A stretch of 53,445 bases of DNA from Campylobacterales bacterium (GTDB lineage Bacteria; Campylobacterota; Campylobacteria; Campylobacterales; Campylobacteraceae), in contig JACUTV010000009.1 of the NCBI GenBank assembly GCA_014859645.1, forward strand, positions 1 through 53,445, read 5' to 3'. Positions 35,269 to 45,034 of this stretch are shown piece after piece. The translations under genes were made by a program, and so were the position numbers. Each line of letters starts with the position of its first letter. The stretch's first letter is position 1. Under the pieces are notes generated by a model, which had not been told where the DNA came from, did not search any database, and saw only the letters and a list, made by a program, of their open reading frames with translations.

Positions 35269-37653
35269 TTAAGGAATTAACTCAAGATGTTGCTCACACA
35301 CCCCTTTCCACGAACTCTCTTCCACCGCTTCTGCACACTGTTTAAAATACCCTTTTGCCTCGGCCACTTTTCCTAGCTTAGCACTTAACTCTCCCGCATA
35401 ATACTGCGAGCGAATCCTCTCTTGGGGTGAATGCACGCGGGGGATGAGCGCGACCGCTATTTCTAACGCTTCGGCCACTTTCCCTAAACGCTGAAGGGCT
35501 TGGATGGTTTCGTATTCGAGTTCTGGCGTAAATAAAAATACATTCATGCGCTCTTGCACTCCCAGCGCTTCGTTAGCGTAAATTTCTAACAGCAAATCAT
35601 TGCCCTGAGCCTTAGCATACCGCATCACTTCTAGGTACACTTCCACGCTTTTATAGACACCTGGAAGCGTGCGCATAATTTGTTGAGCAACCTCAAGCGC
35701 TCTCTCATTTTCTCCTAAGCGTACGAGTGCAAAAAACTTCTCAAACAACGCTTCTTTCGCTTTGGGCTCTTTTACTAAAACCCCAAGCTCTATAATATCT
35801 TCACTAATCTTCACCACTTCGCGCCATCTTCCCACTTTAACAAGCGCTTGATTAAGACGCATCATCCATGCCAACCGAGTCCGCAAATCACGCTCTTGCA
35901 CATGGGCGCTAGCTTCTTCTGCTGCTGCGTCAAACCGCGAAAGGCGCATCAAACACTCAAAGAGCTTTTCTCGTTCTTGTAGCTGTGCTCCGATTCCATA
36001 GCGCTCAATGAGCATCACTGCTCCTTGGCACTGATCTTCTTTTAAAAGCAGTGTTGTTTGCTCAAAGGCGGTCGAGGAGAGGGTTTGCAAGGCTTCTTCT
36101 GCCAAACTCACGTCCCCAATAGCCCGAAGCAAACCGTCTAACTCCAACACTTGGGCGTATTTTGCCTCTTTGTGCAAAAGTTTGGCTTTTTCCACAAGGG
36201 CCTTTTCGGAGATTTCATTGTCGTAGCGCTCCATCAACGTGTCGTAATATGCTGTTAGTTTTGTGCTGTTAGTTTCTGCTAATTCAAAAAAGAGACGGTC
36301 TAACCCCTCTTGAACCTGTACGGAAAATTCTCCTTCTGGGAATTGGGTTTGGTAGCGCGTAAGGTACAAATGCCCCTTACTTACTTCTCCTGATTCCCCA
36401 TACCACAACCCCGTATTTTTCAATAACACTTCGTACAACGGATGGGCGCGACCTTTGTTTGTCAGCAACGATTCTGAAATTTGCGCAGCAATATCTTCAA
36501 GGCGGTTGTGGGCTAACTTTTCGGCTAACTCATACGCCGCGGTATCGTCTTTGAGTAAAAATTCGGCATTGGCATTCAAAATCTTCACAAGGTACTCTTT
36601 GGCTTCGTTCACTTTTCCTAAATCAATACTGTTTTGCGCCAATCGAATCGCCGCTTCTGAAGCCATGTCTAAGTCTTTAGCTGTATACAACACATCGTTA
36701 TACAACCGGAGTGCTTCTGCGCGTTTTGTGCCATTGTAGAGGGTATCTGCGTAGAGCAAGATAGCCCATTTAGTAAAACGGTTTTCTGGATATTCGGTAA
36801 TGAGAATGTCTAAAAAATAGTTAGCATCGCTCGAAAATCCCATTTTTAGGTAATTTTTAGCCACCAACATAAGCACTTCAGCAATGTTTTCATCGGAGGA
36901 AAAGTTTTTCATCCACGCCTTTCCTTCACTAACCACATCATTGCGGTCAAGAGTCGAGAAAGGATTGGCTTCGTCCACGTCCAACAAATGGTCCATGGCG
37001 CGGATTTTATACAAGGCAAATTCACTTTTAAAGATGGTTTGAGGGTAGAGCATCATGGCTTCTTGGGCTTGTTCCATTACATTTTCAAAATGCCCCGCTT
37101 CGTAACTTCGCTTCATGTCCAAATAGGCATTAATATCTCGGCTTCGCACGTACCCAATAGGTGCGCCGTTTAAATCAAGAGCTCCTACACTGGGGCGCTG
37201 AAATTGCGGATAGGCCACCGGAAAATTAATACCATCTTCAATCACTGGGTTCACAAAAGGCAATTCTTGGTAGATAAGAATAGCCCAGTGTTTAGCCCTG
37301 CCTCTTGGCGCAAGAGGCGCCTCAATGCTCTCATGAAGTGCCACATCCATGTTGTGCATTTTTGAATCAAAAGTCGGGGTAATAATGATTTCAAAACTCT
37401 CTTCATGTTCCACAAACTCAATCTGCACCAAAGGGGTTTTTTGAGAAGCAATGCGGTTGGTTAAAATCTTTTCAAACTGGCAGGTGTATTTTTTTTGGCC
37501 CAAAGGAAGGTCTGTAATGAAGCATTCAATAGGTGTGTCATTCATCAAATGCAAGATAGCATACGGGCGATTATCTTCTTGTGCACTGTTGAGTACCAAT
37601 GTCACAGAGTGCACTGATGAAAGTAAAATAATGAGGGCAAGGAGGTGTTTCAT
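35269..37653 (-). CDS. pflA: Paralysed-flagella protein PflA, TPR periplasmic motor component
   Basis: 794-residue periplasmic protein with a signal peptide (MKHLLALIILLSSVHS). The N-terminal beta-rich domain (to about 165) is followed by a long array of TPR-like helical pairs to the C-terminus, including YLKMGFSSDANYFLDIL and AIRLAQNSIDLGKVNEAKEYL. Length, architecture and position directly after nuoN match C. jejuni PflA (about 788 residues, next to nuoN), from memory. PflA with PflB forms the spoke/disk that holds stators in the motor. No Shine-Dalgarno precedes any of the three ATGs at 37662, 37659 and 37653; MKHLL is chosen because the signal peptide starts there. Confidence 0.82.
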   Translation of the reverse strand: MKHLLALIILLSSVHSVTLVLNSAQEDNRPYAILHLMNDTPIECFITDLPLGQKKYTCQFEKILTNRIASQKTPLVQIEFVEHEESFEIIITPTFDSKMHNMDVALHESIEAPLAPRGRAKHWAILIYQELPFVNPVIEDGINFPVAYPQFQRPSVGALDLNGAPIGYVRSRDINAYLDMKRSYEAGHFENVMEQAQEAMMLYPQTIFKSEFALYKIRAMDHLLDVDEANPFSTLDRNDVVSEGKAWMKNFSSDENIAEVLMLVAKNYLKMGFSSDANYFLDILITEYPENRFTKWAILLYADTLYNGTKRAEALRLYNDVLYTAKDLDMASEAAIRLAQNSIDLGKVNEAKEYLVKILNANAEFLLKDDTAAYELAEKLAHNRLEDIAAQISESLLTNKGRAHPLYEVLLKNTGLWYGESGEVSKGHLYLTRYQTQFPEGEFSVQVQEGLDRLFFELAETNSTKLTAYYDTLMERYDNEISEKALVEKAKLLHKEAKYAQVLELDGLLRAIGDVSLAEEALQTLSSTAFEQTTLLLKEDQCQGAVMLIERYGIGAQLQEREKLFECLMRLSRFDAAAEEASAHVQERDLRTRLAWMMRLNQALVKVGRWREVVKISEDIIELGVLVKEPKAKEALFEKFFALVRLGENERALEVAQQIMRTLPGVYKSVEVYLEVMRYAKAQGNDLLLEIYANEALGVQERMNVFLFTPELEYETIQALQRLGKVAEALEIAVALIPRVHSPQERIRSQYYAGELSAKLGKVAEAKGYFKQCAEAVEESSWKGVCEQHLELIP

Positions 37654-37679
37654 GGGCATCATTATAGCACATGCCCATG
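37651..37679 (-). promoter_or_regulatory. Perfect inverted repeat over the pflA start and an extended -10
   Basis: CATGGGCAT (37651-37659) and ATGCCCATG (37671-37679) are a perfect 9-bp inverted repeat with an 11-base spacer. On the minus strand the spacer contains TGCTATAAT (37661-37669), an extended -10, and the right arm contains the pflA start codon. It may be an operator, or a hairpin that hides the start when transcription comes from nuo. Transcription from the -10 would give an almost leaderless mRNA. Confidence 0.6.
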
Positions 37680-37692
37680 AAAAGAAAAACGC

Positions 37693-39174
37693 CTAAAAAC
37701 CACTAGCGATCACATACTCCGCGATAAACCCGATGAGTGAATCCACAAATAACACGGCACAAAGGGTCATCACAAGAGCAAACCCAATAATGCTTTTTAG
37801 TGGCGTAGAAGCATTGATAGCGTAGATACTGCCATCTTTAGCAATAGGGTCTTTTAAGAACATAAACACCACCAACTTCATGTAATAATAAACCGCGATA
37901 GCACTGTTGAGTGCCATAATAACAGCCAACCCAATGTACCCCGCATTCACCGCAGCACTCATTAAAAAGAGTTTGCCCCAAAAAATAGAAAAAGGCGGAA
38001 TACCTGCAAGGGAGAACATAAATACACCCATAATCGTAGCCGCCATCGGACTGACTTTAACCATCCCTGAAAACTTCGTAAATGGGTGTTGGTACCTAGC
38101 GTCCCACAGGTTTTGCTTGTTGCGGGCAATCCACAGCATGGAAAAGGCACCAAGGTTAGTAAATAAAAACATCATCCAGTACAAAAAGAATCCCACATTC
38201 GCTTGGGTTGTGCCAATCAAAATAGCCGCAAGCACAAAACCTGCATGAGAGATGGAACTAAAGGCTAACATGCGTTTGACGTCCGTTTGCACTAACGCCA
38301 TCAAGTTTGCCAAGGTCATGGTAAGCACGACGGCCACGAACAGCACATCTTCAAGCCACACCACGCCTGATTGGGCTAACATTTCAAACAAACGCATCGC
38401 TACTACAAAACCCGCGACTTTAGGGACAATGGACATATACCCTGCTAACGCCGCGCTTGAACCTTCATACACATCAGGTGTCCACGTGTGGAACGGAATG
38501 ATGGAAAGTTTAAACCCAAGGGCCGCCAACATGAATACCGTAGCCCCAAGCACACCTATCATGGGGTCAAAGCCACGCTCATAAAGAACATTGACAATCA
38601 CGCCAATCTCTACACTGCCTGTGAGGGCATAAAAAAGCAAAGCAGAAAAGGCGTAAAACCCTGCGGCTAATGCACCCATGGTAAAGTACTTAATAGCGGC
38701 TTCAATGGCTTTGAGGCGGTTGTGCATGGCAATCATGGTGTAAAGTGCCAACGAAGCTGTCTCTAGCCCAATAAAAATCAAAATCAAGTTGTCGCTTGAG
38801 ACCATAAACAAAAATCCTGCCACCATAAACAAAAACAGGGCAAAAAATTCAGGCATGGTAAACTCATGAAAACGCTTAGAACTGAGCGCCAAAGGAATAA
38901 ACAGCACCGATGTTACCAAGATAATCAACCCCGAAAGTACCGCAATGCCGTCCATGAGCATCATGTCAAAAAAGCCACGCTCCGAACCGCTAAGCCCCAA
39001 GGTTGCTCCAATGGAAAGGATGATTACCAAGACGGCAATCATGGTATAAAAACTGCGTGAGAGGTCGCGTTTAAACAAATCAATACAAAGAATCGCAAGA
39101 GCACCGATCACCAAAATCAAGGTAGGCATCAGCGTTGCCATATTGAGCGTTGCTAGGTCAATGGAAATAGGCAT
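37693..39174 (-). CDS. nuoN: NADH-quinone oxidoreductase-like complex I subunit N
   Basis: 493-residue antiporter-like membrane subunit with about 14 hydrophobic helices. GLETASLALYTMIAM with the essential Glu in TM5 and KLSIIPFHTWTPDVYEG with the key Lys are present. Last gene of the nuo operon; its start overlaps the nuoM stop as TAATG. GGAGGT lies upstream. The 39-base gap to pflA holds the inverted repeat. Confidence 0.95.
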   Translation of the reverse strand: MPISIDLATLNMATLMPTLILVIGALAILCIDLFKRDLSRSFYTMIAVLVIILSIGATLGLSGSERGFFDMMLMDGIAVLSGLIILVTSVLFIPLALSSKRFHEFTMPEFFALFLFMVAGFLFMVSSDNLILIFIGLETASLALYTMIAMHNRLKAIEAAIKYFTMGALAAGFYAFSALLFYALTGSVEIGVIVNVLYERGFDPMIGVLGATVFMLAALGFKLSIIPFHTWTPDVYEGSSAALAGYMSIVPKVAGFVVAMRLFEMLAQSGVVWLEDVLFVAVVLTMTLANLMALVQTDVKRMLAFSSISHAGFVLAAILIGTTQANVGFFLYWMMFLFTNLGAFSMLWIARNKQNLWDARYQHPFTKFSGMVKVSPMAATIMGVFMFSLAGIPPFSIFWGKLFLMSAAVNAGYIGLAVIMALNSAIAVYYYMKLVVFMFLKDPIAKDGSIYAINASTPLKSIIGFALVMTLCAVLFVDSLIGFIAEYVIASGF

Positions 39175-40700
39175 TAGCGCACCTCCCCTACAGTATTTAC
39201 ATCTCTAAGCAGTAACTTGGTTTCTTGACGCTCTGCTTTTTGTTCCATGAGTGAAATCATTTTTTTCACACTCGCATCCACGGGTCCTAAAATGGGCTTA
39301 GGATAAATCCCCAAGAGCACCACCAGCGCTACTAACGGCACCAAGGCGGTTAGTTCTCTGCCATTTAAGTCAGATAGCCCGCGGTTGGCCTCATTGGTGA
39401 CCACACCAAAGAAAGAGCGTTTGTACAGTGTTAGCATATAAATGGCACCTAGGATGATGCCCGTCCCCGCCAAAGCGGTAAGTACCATGCTCACTTTAAA
39501 AAAGCCCATTAACGCCAAAAACTCACCGACAAACCCGATGGTAAGCGGTAACCCCACCGACCCCATAAGCATGATGCCAAAGACCGTTGCAAAGCCAGGC
39601 ATCACCGAAGCAAGGCCGCCAAATTCTTTCATGAGCTTGGTGTGACGCCGTTCATAAATCACGCCCACGAGCATGAACAGTGCCCCACTGACAATCCCGT
39701 GCGAAATCATCAAGAAAATAGACCCCGTAATGCCCTCCGCATTAAGAGCAAAAGTGCCTAGCACGATAATCCCCATGTGGGAGATAGAACTGTACGCGAT
39801 CACTTGTTTCATGTCTTCTTGCGCATACGCAATCATCGCCGCGTAGATGACCATCACAATGGCCACAATGGCAATAGGAATCATAAATGTCACCGCAGCA
39901 TCAGGAAACAACGGAAGAGAGAAACGGACAAAGCCGTAGGTTCCCATCTTTAAAAGCACGGCGGCTAAAATCACCGAACCAATGGTCGGTGCTTGGCCGT
40001 GAGCATAGGGAAGCCACGTGTGAAAAGGCACCATGGGCACTTTGATAGCAAAGCCCAAGAAAAAGGCGCCAAAAAGCCACAACTGAACGTCGTAAGGGAC
40101 TTGCATCAAATGCCAATCTGGCAGTGCAAAACTCCACACGCCTGTGGTTTGAAAATACAAATAGGCCATAAACAAGATACCCACCAACATAAACACGGAC
40201 CCGAAAAAGGTGTAGAGGAAAAATTTTACGGCGGCGTAAATGCGCTCTCCCGAACCCCATGCCCCAATGATATAGAGCATCGGCAAGAGAGACATTTCCC
40301 AAAAGACGTAAAACAAAATAACATCAAGGCTCAAAAACACGCCCACCATGGTCATTTCCAAAAAAAGCACGGAAATTACGAGGTTTTTAACGTCTTCTTT
40401 AACACTAAGCCCAATGAGTGCAATGAGGGTCATAAAGGCACTCAAGATGACCAAAAAGAGTGAAATACCGTCCACTCCAAGGTAATAACTCACCCCAAAC
40501 TGGGCGATAAGCGGGGCGTATTCGACAAACTGAAAGCCCGCGTTGGTGGTATCAAACCCAACCCACAACCACAGCGTCAAACACAATTCAATGGCGGCCA
40601 CACTAATAGCATACGCCTTGGCGCTTTCTTTGTGTACCACAAACCCAAGCAACCCCGCAAAGGCTGGAAAAAAGATAATAAGTGAAAGTATATGATCCAT
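39174..40700 (-). CDS. nuoM: Complex I subunit M
   Basis: 508-residue antiporter-like proton-pumping subunit. FYVFWEMSLLPMLYIIG has the TM5 Glu, and AIKVPMVPFHTWLPYAHGQAPT the central Lys region; HMGIIVLGTF follows. A 23-codon N-terminal extension is open, but MDHILSLI at 40700 is the right start: GGAG lies seven bases before it and the extension would overlap nuoL. Confidence 0.95.
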   Translation of the reverse strand: MDHILSLIIFFPAFAGLLGFVVHKESAKAYAISVAAIELCLTLWLWVGFDTTNAGFQFVEYAPLIAQFGVSYYLGVDGISLFLVILSAFMTLIALIGLSVKEDVKNLVISVLFLEMTMVGVFLSLDVILFYVFWEMSLLPMLYIIGAWGSGERIYAAVKFFLYTFFGSVFMLVGILFMAYLYFQTTGVWSFALPDWHLMQVPYDVQLWLFGAFFLGFAIKVPMVPFHTWLPYAHGQAPTIGSVILAAVLLKMGTYGFVRFSLPLFPDAAVTFMIPIAIVAIVMVIYAAMIAYAQEDMKQVIAYSSISHMGIIVLGTFALNAEGITGSIFLMISHGIVSGALFMLVGVIYERRHTKLMKEFGGLASVMPGFATVFGIMLMGSVGLPLTIGFVGEFLALMGFFKVSMVLTALAGTGIILGAIYMLTLYKRSFFGVVTNEANRGLSDLNGRELTALVPLVALVVLLGIYPKPILGPVDASVKKMISLMEQKAERQETKLLLRDVNTVGEVR

Positions 40701-40711
40701 CAAGCGGCTCC

Positions 40712-42565
40712 TTAAGGTCGATAGAAAACGGCTAAGACTAACAAGGTCACCAAGCCCACAACCATCCAACGTAACATCGTTGAAAGGTTGCCAGTTTGCA
40801 TGCCATTAGCACCTTTTCCAAGGCGCACCAATCCGCTCGCAATCACATCCACTGTTTTGTCTACAATCTTTTGGTCAACACTTTTCCACAAGAAGGTAGA
40901 AAGAGTTGTAAAAGGCTTCATAATGCCCTCTTTATACAACTGTGGAATGTAGTATTGATTAGAAAGCAATTTATAACAAAAACGTTCTTCCATCCACGCG
41001 GGAAACCCGCCTTTTTTGCCATACATGTAAACTGCAAACCCAATGCCACTAAGGGCGATGAGCAAGGTTCCGCCGATGAGCAAATACGCTGTCGAATGGG
41101 GAATGTGCATGGAATATTCGGGCAACAACGTCGTCACAAAATGGTGAAAACTTTTTTCAAAAAATCCTGCAATGACGGCCAACACACCAAGGGGTGCCAT
41201 CGCCATAAGCACGTAGGTATAGGCTTCGTGCGGATGGACGCCATTTTTTTCGTACTCTTTTTTTCCAAAGAAGACAAGCATCACCAAACGGAAGCTGTAA
41301 AATGCCGTAAGTCCCGCCCCGATAAACAAAGCGCCCCACAACACATACGCCCCTTCGTTAAAGGCGACTTCGAGGATTTTATCTTTGGAGAAAAAGCCCG
41401 CGAAGGGATAAATCCCCGCCAGAGCGATGGAGGCTAAAACCATCAAAATAGCCGTAACTTTCATGCTCTCATACAAACCGCCCATCTTTTTAATGTTAAG
41501 CTCATCGTGCATGGCGTGCATGACATTGCCCGCACCCAAAAACAAGAGAGATTTAAAAAAGGCGTGGGTCATGAGGTGAAACAACGCAATCCAATACGCC
41601 CCAAGTCCCGCAGCCACAAACATGTAGCCTAGTTGTGACAAGGTTGAGTACGCGATAATGCGTTTTAAGTCATTGTTCACCAGCGCCATGGTCGCGGCAA
41701 ACACCGCCACAAACGCTCCCAATGAGGCGATGAAAAACCCAACTTGGGGAATGATTTCATAAATAGGATGAGCACAAATGACCAAATAGACCCCCGCTGT
41801 TACCATGGTCGCGGCATGAATGAGCGCGGAGACTGGCGTGGGGCCTTCCATGGCATCGGCTAGCCACGTATGAAGGGGGAATTGGGCCGATTTTCCCATC
41901 GCGCCGATAAAGAGTAAAATACCAATGAGCGCTACCACCGAAGGGGCTACAAATTCGATGCGTTCAAACACCGCGTCGTACTGCAAACTTCCCACTTGCC
42001 AGTAGATGAGAAAAAGTCCCATAAGCATGCCCAAATCGGCAATGCGGTTCATGATAAAGGCTTCATTGGCCGCCCAAGAGGCTGAATGCTTGTGGTACCA
42101 AAAGCCAATCAAGAGCCATGAACACAGACCCACTCCCTCCCAGCCGATGAACAAGCCTACGAAGTTATCGCTCATAATCAAAATCATCATGGAAAACACA
42201 AAGGCAGAAAGGTAAGAAAAATAACGGTTAAACCCTTTGTCGTGGTCCATGTAGCCGATAGAATACACATGCACGGCTGTAGAGACTACCGTGACGGTGA
42301 CCATCATGATGACAGACACTTGGTCTACCACAAAACCAAAAGGCACGCTAAAGCTTCCCGCACTAATCCAATCAAACAGCGTTACATGTACACGGGTAGA
42401 AGCGTCCACATGGGAAAGCAACAGCAACGAAGCGACCATCGAAACCGCTAAAAGCAAGGAGGTCACGATGCCGGTAAAAAGCATCTTGGGACGCGCGCCA
42501 AAGAGTGCTGCAAACAACGAACCCACCAGTGGAGCAAACAGTGCGGTGTAAAGTAAGTCTTCCAT
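40712..42565 (-). CDS. nuoL: Complex I subunit L
   Basis: 617-residue subunit with the N-terminal antiporter-like helices (VHVYSIGYMDHDKGFNRYF; GWEGVGLCSWLLIGFWYHK; KSAQFPLHTWLADAMEGPTPVSALIHAATMVTAGVYL near 230-265) and a C-terminal lateral helix. Proton pumping in the membrane arm. AAAGGATAGCCC precedes the ATG. A TACATGTA core is read as VHVTLFD near residue 60 and another as YMYGKKG near 513. Confidence 0.96.
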   Translation of the reverse strand: MEDLLYTALFAPLVGSLFAALFGARPKMLFTGIVTSLLLAVSMVASLLLLSHVDASTRVHVTLFDWISAGSFSVPFGFVVDQVSVIMMVTVTVVSTAVHVYSIGYMDHDKGFNRYFSYLSAFVFSMMILIMSDNFVGLFIGWEGVGLCSWLLIGFWYHKHSASWAANEAFIMNRIADLGMLMGLFLIYWQVGSLQYDAVFERIEFVAPSVVALIGILLFIGAMGKSAQFPLHTWLADAMEGPTPVSALIHAATMVTAGVYLVICAHPIYEIIPQVGFFIASLGAFVAVFAATMALVNNDLKRIIAYSTLSQLGYMFVAAGLGAYWIALFHLMTHAFFKSLLFLGAGNVMHAMHDELNIKKMGGLYESMKVTAILMVLASIALAGIYPFAGFFSKDKILEVAFNEGAYVLWGALFIGAGLTAFYSFRLVMLVFFGKKEYEKNGVHPHEAYTYVLMAMAPLGVLAVIAGFFEKSFHHFVTTLLPEYSMHIPHSTAYLLIGGTLLIALSGIGFAVYMYGKKGGFPAWMEERFCYKLLSNQYYIPQLYKEGIMKPFTTLSTFLWKSVDQKIVDKTVDVIASGLVRLGKGANGMQTGNLSTMLRWMVVGLVTLLVLAVFYRP

Positions 42566-42568
42566 GGG

Positions 42569-42871
42569 CTATCCTTTCATGATTTGCAAGCTATCAAGGT
42601 CAATACTGCCCGTGCGCTTGTACCATAAGACTAACAGTCCTAACCCCACCGCCACTTCACTTGCGGCCACTGCAATGATAAAAAAGGCAAAGATTTGCCC
42701 CGTGATGTCTCCGTAAAACTTCGACACGGCGGCAAACCCAACATTGGCCGCGTTCAAAAGAATTTCCGTGGAAAAGAAGAGCATCAAGAGGTTTTTACGC
42801 CGCATAATTCCCACCAAACCAATAGCAAACATCGCGCCTGCCACCACAAGGTAGTGTGTTAGGGTAATCAT
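42569..42871 (-). CDS. nuoK: Complex I subunit K
   Basis: 100-residue subunit with three membrane helices. GIMRRKNLLMLFFSTEILLNAANV contains the conserved Glu of TM2, and a second acidic residue is in AVAASEVAVGLGLL. GAGGAG precedes the ATG, which overlaps the nuoJ stop by four bases. Confidence 0.96.
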   Translation of the reverse strand: MITLTHYLVVAGAMFAIGLVGIMRRKNLLMLFFSTEILLNAANVGFAAVSKFYGDITGQIFAFFIIAVAASEVAVGLGLLVLWYKRTGSIDLDSLQIMKG

Positions 42872-43416
42872 AATGCCTCCTCTTTTGGGTCTTCTTCATG
42901 AAGTGTAATGCTGTGGTCTAGCCGCTTGCTTACCAAAATAATCCCCGAAATCATCGCCACAAGCAACATGACTGCCGCGAGTTCAAAGGGGACGAGGTAT
43001 TTGGTAAAAAGCACTAACCCGATGGTTTGGACGTTTCCGAGTTCTGCACTCACGGGATACGTTGCTTCGATGTTTGCCCCCAAAATAGGTGCGGCTACAA
43101 TCACCACAATCAGTACTGCACTGAACAAAGAGAGCGCGTAGAGGGTCTTTTTGCATTCGGTTTTTTCCCGTACTTCTTGGGTGGTGTCAAAAAACATCAT
43201 CCCAAACGCGTACAAGGCCATCACAGCCCCTGAGTAGACGATGATTTGTACCACGCCCAAAAACTCTGCGTCTAGCAAAAAAAAGAATCCTGAGATGAAA
43301 ATCATCCCACCCGCCAATGCGCTCATGGAATACAGCGCGTGCTTACTTAACACAGTGATGCTAAACATCCCTAGTGTTAACGCCGAAAAAAGGTAAAAGG
43401 CTATTGCTTCATACAT
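42868..43416 (-). CDS. nuoJ: Complex I subunit J
   Basis: 182-residue membrane subunit with five helices; LGVVQIIVYSGAVMALYAFGMMFF carries the pi-bulge helix TM3. MYEAIAFYLF at 43416 is the start, with AGGGG before it; an upstream extension of 13 codons would run into nuoI and is rejected. Confidence 0.95.
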   Translation of the reverse strand: MYEAIAFYLFSALTLGMFSITVLSKHALYSMSALAGGMIFISGFFFLLDAEFLGVVQIIVYSGAVMALYAFGMMFFDTTQEVREKTECKKTLYALSLFSAVLIVVIVAAPILGANIEATYPVSAELGNVQTIGLVLFTKYLVPFELAAVMLLVAMISGIILVSKRLDHSITLHEEDPKEEAL

Positions 43417-43424
43417 CGTAACCC

Positions 43425-44030
43425 CTAATATGCTAACGGTGTTTTTGTGACCCACTGGTCCGCTTCTTTTGAAAGCGCGCCAAAGCCATCGTATTCACGT
43501 TGTTTGTTTGCTTTGAATGTTTCTAACGGTGTTACCATGTCTTCTTTGAGTGCAAAATGCGCCCGTTGTTCGCTGGCATTTTCGTACTCTCCCCCATGCA
43601 CAATGGCAAGTTCTGGACACACCTCAGCACAAAACCCGCAAAAGATACATCGCCCAAAATTAATGGTGTATTCGCTTACTTTTTTGCGTCCATCTTCCCC
43701 TAGTTTCGTGTCCATGCGAATGCAGTTGGCGATGCAGATTTTTTCACACAACCCACAGCCGATGCAACGCTCATTACCGCTTTCCACTAAGACCAAAAGC
43801 TTATGAATAGCGCGGTAGCGTGGGCTCATGGGGATTTTTTCAAGGGGGTATTGGATGGTTGCACAGTTGTCTTTTTTAATCATTTCTCGAAACACAATCC
43901 AAAGTCCCACAAAAAGCTCGCCCTTAAAGGTGCGGGCAATCACTTGCCTAAACTGCTCCCAAGGTGTCGTTGGGTGTACTTCTTCTTGGACGTACATGTA
44001 AGCACTGTTTCGCGTGTTTAATGGTTTCAT
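43425..44030 (-). CDS. nuoI: Complex I subunit I (two [4Fe-4S] clusters)
   Basis: 201-residue ferredoxin-like subunit. The ligands are CIGCGLCEKICIANC and CIFCGFCAEVCPELA, binding clusters N6a and N6b that link the peripheral arm to NuoB. AGGAGG lies seven bases before the ATG. The N-terminus (SAYMYVQEE) includes a TACATGTA core. Confidence 0.96.
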   Translation of the reverse strand: MKPLNTRNSAYMYVQEEVHPTTPWEQFRQVIARTFKGELFVGLWIVFREMIKKDNCATIQYPLEKIPMSPRYRAIHKLLVLVESGNERCIGCGLCEKICIANCIRMDTKLGEDGRKKVSEYTINFGRCIFCGFCAEVCPELAIVHGGEYENASEQRAHFALKEDMVTPLETFKANKQREYDGFGALSKEADQWVTKTPLAY

Positions 44031-44038
44031 AACCCCTC

Positions 44039-45034
44039 CTAAAGTATCACAATGCCCGTGATTAGGATGTTAAGCAGTGCCAATGGCATCAACACTTTCC
44101 AACACAACCACATGAGCTGATCTGGGCGAATATGTGGCCACGCGGCCCGCACCCACATAAAAAAGAAAATCAAAAAACAAACTTTTAAGATAATCGCCAA
44201 GGCTCCAGGGATAAACCACATGGGGTTAAACCCACCGAGGAAAATCAATGAAACCAAAAAAGAAGCGGTAAACATGTTGGCGTATTCTCCGATGAAGAAC
44301 ATCCCCCAACGCATTCCCGAATACTCCGTGCCATACCCCGCCGTAATCTCTGTTTCGTGTTCCAAAAGGTCAAAAGGCGTACGGTTGGTTTCCGCAAAAA
44401 TTGCGATGACAAACAACACAAAAGCCAAAGGCTGTTTCCAAATAATCCACTCCGCAACCCCACCTATTTGGTAGTTGTTAATGTCGATGAGCGACAACGA
44501 CCCGATAATCATAATCGGTGCCAACAAGGCAAACCCTGAAACCACTTCAAAGGAAAGCAACTGCACCACGGCTCTGGCGGAAGCTAACAATCCCCATTTG
44601 TTGGAGCTACTCATCCCTGCAAGTAGCGGTGCGTACATGCTCACGGAAGCCACACCCATGACAAACAACACGCCCACACCCACGTCTGCTAAGATAGGAC
44701 GCACCGTGTGCCCAAAAACCGTAAATTCAGGGAACAACGGCACCGCGGCTAAAGCGGTCATAGCCGCGATGGCCGCGATGAGAGGCGCGATGAGAAAGAT
44801 GGGTTTAACCGCATTTTTAGGCACCACGTCCTCTTTGGTAAAGAGCTTAATCATGTCCGCAACCAATTGCAACAACCCGTAAGGTCCGACCATCATTGGC
44901 CCCAAGCGGCGTTGCATGAAGGCCAAAATCTTTCGCTCTACGTAGGTTGCAAACCCTGCCAACGCCGAAAACAGCGCAATAATTACAAGGGCTTTTACCA
45001 AGGTTTCAATCACATAGGCCATCTCGCTACTCAT
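44039..45034 (-). CDS. nuoH: Complex I subunit H
   Basis: 331-residue membrane subunit at the quinone entry site. YVERKILAFMQRRLGPMMVGPYGLLQ near residue 30, and FAETNRTPFDLLEHETEITAGYGTEYSG near 215, are the conserved loops with the acidic residues that carry protons. GAAGGAG precedes the ATG, which overlaps the nuoG stop by eight bases. Confidence 0.96.
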   Translation of the reverse strand: MSSEMAYVIETLVKALVIIALFSALAGFATYVERKILAFMQRRLGPMMVGPYGLLQLVADMIKLFTKEDVVPKNAVKPIFLIAPLIAAIAAMTALAAVPLFPEFTVFGHTVRPILADVGVGVLFVMGVASVSMYAPLLAGMSSSNKWGLLASARAVVQLLSFEVVSGFALLAPIMIIGSLSLIDINNYQIGGVAEWIIWKQPLAFVLFVIAIFAETNRTPFDLLEHETEITAGYGTEYSGMRWGMFFIGEYANMFTASFLVSLIFLGGFNPMWFIPGALAIILKVCFLIFFFMWVRAAWPHIRPDQLMWLCWKVLMPLALLNILITGIVIL

